A DNA stretch of 64,000 bases from NCBI GenBank assembly GCA_963663285.2, contig CAXXNI010000004.1:496001-560000 (forward strand), written 5' to 3'. How positions within the stretch are numbered: the stretch's first letter is position 1; the number at the start of each line of letters is the position of its first letter. A program made the translations under genes and the position numbers. This DNA is from CAXXOK01 sp963663285 (GTDB lineage Bacteria > Bacillota > Clostridia > Christensenellales > Aristaeellaceae). This document shows, one piece after another, positions 62,350 to 64,000 of the stretch. Below the pieces are notes generated by a model, which saw only the letters and a list, made by a program, of their open reading frames with translations, was not told where the DNA came from and ran no database searches.

Positions 62350-63631
62350 AATGGATACGAAACAATATCAGAAAATCAGCACGCTCCTCCATAATGAACT
62401 GCTGACGGCACTGGGTTGTACCGAGCCTGTATGCATTGCTTACTGTGCGGCGAAAATGCGTGAAACATTAGGGGCTATGCCTGAGCAAATCCTGGTGGAA
62501 TGTTCCGGCAATATTGTGAAAAACGTGAAGGGGGCAACCGTACCCAACAGCAATGGCATGAAAGGGATTGACGCAGCTGCAACCCTTGGCGTTGTGGGGG
62601 GCGATCCGGCTAAAGAGCTGGAAGTGCTGACGACGATTAAACCGCAGGATATTGTTACTGCCCAACGGCTTTTAGAACAGTCTTTCTGCCGTGTCAAACT
62701 ATTGCAAAGCAGCGATAATCTGCATGTCATTGTTACTGGTTATGCGGCTGGGCATCAGGCAACGGTTGAACTGGAGCATACGCATACCGGCATTGTACGC
62801 GTTGAAAAGGATGGCGTTGTACTGTTCCGTAATGATACGGAAAAAAATGACGTTAACCTGCTAAAGGATCTAACCGAAACGCTTACCATCGCCAATGACG
62901 TCGAGTTTACCGAAACGGTTGATCTGGATGCATATGATCTGCGGGCGCTTATGGAACACCAGATTAGCTGTAACTCAAAAATTGCCCGTGAAGGGCTTTC
63001 TCATGTGTACGGCGCATGCGTGGGCAGCACGTTGCTGCGCCACTATGGAAACAGCGTCTGCACGCGGGCCCGTGCTTACGCGGCAGCCGGATCGGATGCG
63101 AGGATGAGCGGCTGTGAAATGCCTGTGGTCATTAACTCCGGCAGCGGCAACCAGGGATTAGCGGTTTCGCTCCCGGTAATCGCTTATGCGGAAGAATTGC
63201 ATAAGACGCACGACGAGTTGATCCGCGCGCTATTACTGAGCAATCTCGTGGCGATGCGCATTAAAGCCAGCTATGGCAGGTTGTCCGCTTTTTGCGGCGC
63301 TGTCAGTGCGGCGACGGGAAGCGGAGCGGCCATCACATGGCTGTATGGAGGGAACCTGCAGCAGATCAACGCGACCATCGTTAATACGCTGGGAGATATA
63401 TCGGGTATGATTTGCGATGGGGCAAAGCCTTCCTGTGCATCCAAAATTGCTTCTGCGGTCGATACGGCAATAATGAGCCATTGCCTGAGCATGGAAAACC
63501 ATCATTTCAAATCGGGAGATGGTCTCGTAAAGCAGGATATTGAGCAAACAATAGACACCGTAGGGCGGATGGCAAGTGAAGGTATGATCGAAACCGATAA
63601 AAAAATCCTGCAGCTGATGATGGAAGACTGA
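62342..63631 (+). CDS. L-cysteine desulfidase / UPF0597 family [4Fe-4S] enzyme (copy 2)
   Basis: About 429 residues from the GTG at 62342, which overlaps the URO-D-like stop by 8 bases and has GAGG six bases ahead; an ATG at 62351 is the alternative. Conserved cysteines match copy 1: ALGCTEP, SGCEMP, LSAFCGA and SGMICDGAKPSC (seven-residue spacing). VINSGSGNQGLAVSLPV is the shared family stretch. It diverges clearly from copy 1 elsewhere, so the two are not a recent duplication. It precedes a DppB-type permease by 49 bases. Confidence 0.85.
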   Translation: MNKMDTKQYQKISTLLHNELLTALGCTEPVCIAYCAAKMRETLGAMPEQILVECSGNIVKNVKGATVPNSNGMKGIDAAATLGVVGGDPAKELEVLTTIKPQDIVTAQRLLEQSFCRVKLLQSSDNLHVIVTGYAAGHQATVELEHTHTGIVRVEKDGVVLFRNDTEKNDVNLLKDLTETLTIANDVEFTETVDLDAYDLRALMEHQISCNSKIAREGLSHVYGACVGSTLLRHYGNSVCTRARAYAAAGSDARMSGCEMPVVINSGSGNQGLAVSLPVIAYAEELHKTHDELIRALLLSNLVAMRIKASYGRLSAFCGAVSAATGSGAAITWLYGGNLQQINATIVNTLGDISGMICDGAKPSCASKIASAVDTAIMSHCLSMENHHFKSGDGLVKQDIEQTIDTVGRMASEGMIETDKKILQLMMED

Positions 63632-63680
63632 TTGCTGAAAAGCCAGACTACTACAATTAACAGTAACGGAGGAGGAGCCA

Positions 63681-64000
63681 ATGCTCAAGCATATTGCCAA
63701 GCGTCTGCTCGTTTCCATACCGACGTTCTTTGGAATCACAATATTAGTGTATTTTTTGGCCTCGATGGCGCCGGGCTCGCCGCTGGAGATGATGTTTACC
63801 GACTCCAACGCAACAGCCGAGGCAATGGAGCAGATGGAAGCCCGTCTGGGGCTAGACCAACCAGTATATGTGCAGTATTTTCGATGGCTGGGGGAGCTTG
63901 CCCATGGCAACCTTGGCGTTTCGTACCGTACGGGGCATGCTGTATGGGATAGCGTTGCCGAACGCATCGGGCCTACGTGCCTGATTACGTTCTCCTCCCT
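63681..64000 (+). CDS. Peptide/nickel ABC transporter permease, DppB/OppB type (3' truncated)
   Basis: N-terminal 106 codons of a permease cut by the window end; the frame is open to the last base. The start MLKHIAKRLLVSIPTFFGIT, the LGLDQPVYVQYFRWLGELAHG stretch and the following GNLGVSYRTG are characteristic of the DppB family, in which this region contains the first membrane segment and the extracytoplasmic loop. CGGAGGAGCCA precedes the ATG. It suggests that the second URO-D-like/desulfidase-like pair is fed by a peptide-type importer whose other genes lie beyond the window. Confidence 0.9.
   Translation, partial: MLKHIAKRLLVSIPTFFGITILVYFLASMAPGSPLEMMFTDSNATAEAMEQMEARLGLDQPVYVQYFRWLGELAHGNLGVSYRTGHAVWDSVAERIGPTCLITFSS

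Overview
The window looks like chromosomal DNA from a Bacillota (Clostridia-type) bacterium that lives on plant cell-wall sugars and peptides. The grounds are strong AGGAGG-type ribosome binding sites, LplB/LplC-type and CUT1 carbohydrate permeases, a YesM/YesN-type two-component pair, [4Fe-4S] cysteine-desulfidase-like enzymes and moderately high G+C. No rRNA, intact tRNA, CRISPR array, transposase or integrase was found. This is inference from gene families only.

Layout. 1-3.2 kb: end of a sugar/oligosaccharide ABC operon (two permeases, binding protein). 3.4-5.8 kb: a large transglutaminase-fold protein. 6.0-16.2 kb: an L-rhamnose locus on the minus strand (rhaBAD, an AraC regulator, an M24 peptidase, a GH112 phosphorylase and an aldo/keto reductase) with a divergent AraC regulator. 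The GH112 enzyme beside rhaBAD points to phosphorolysis of galactosyl-rhamnose from rhamnogalacturonan I. 16.3-23.4 kb: M20 peptidase, cysteine-desulfidase-like enzyme, URO-D-fold zinc alkyltransferase-like protein, then an LplB/LplC/binding-protein transporter. 23.7-28.8 kb: minus-strand set for N-acyl-D-amino acids (deacylase, PLP-dependent D-serine-dehydratase-like enzyme, RidA, metallo-beta-lactamase fold) with a YheO/DauR-like regulator.

29.2-40.2 kb: a GntR regulator diverges from a ribose-type ABC operon that continues with a phosphotriesterase-family hydrolase, a creatininase-family hydrolase, an FGGY kinase, an unrecognised protein and an M20 peptidase. A palindrome sits on the -35 box of the operon promoter. 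Three of these genes (ATPase, phosphotriesterase, M20) each carry one extra base in a G or C run, and the two permeases are fused in frame. 40.3-47.2 kb: minus-strand operon GH5 hydrolase, binding protein, two permeases, sensor kinase, response regulator. 48.6-59.5 kb: a ribose-type transporter, split transketolase, FGGY kinase, fucose-isomerase-like protein and LacI regulator. The set fits the non-oxidative D-apiose pathway (isomerase, kinase, apulose-4-phosphate transketolase).

59.8-64 kb: a tRNA 3'-half-like remnant with its own terminator, then a visibly more AT-rich stretch with a GntR/FCD regulator, a second URO-D-like plus cysteine-desulfidase-like pair, and the start of a DppB-type peptide permease cut by the window end. 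The recurrence of the URO-D-like/desulfidase-like pair, each time with a transporter, is the best candidate here for an undescribed pathway. Rhamnose, galactosyl-rhamnose and apiose functions together suggest a pectin (RG-I and RG-II) user.
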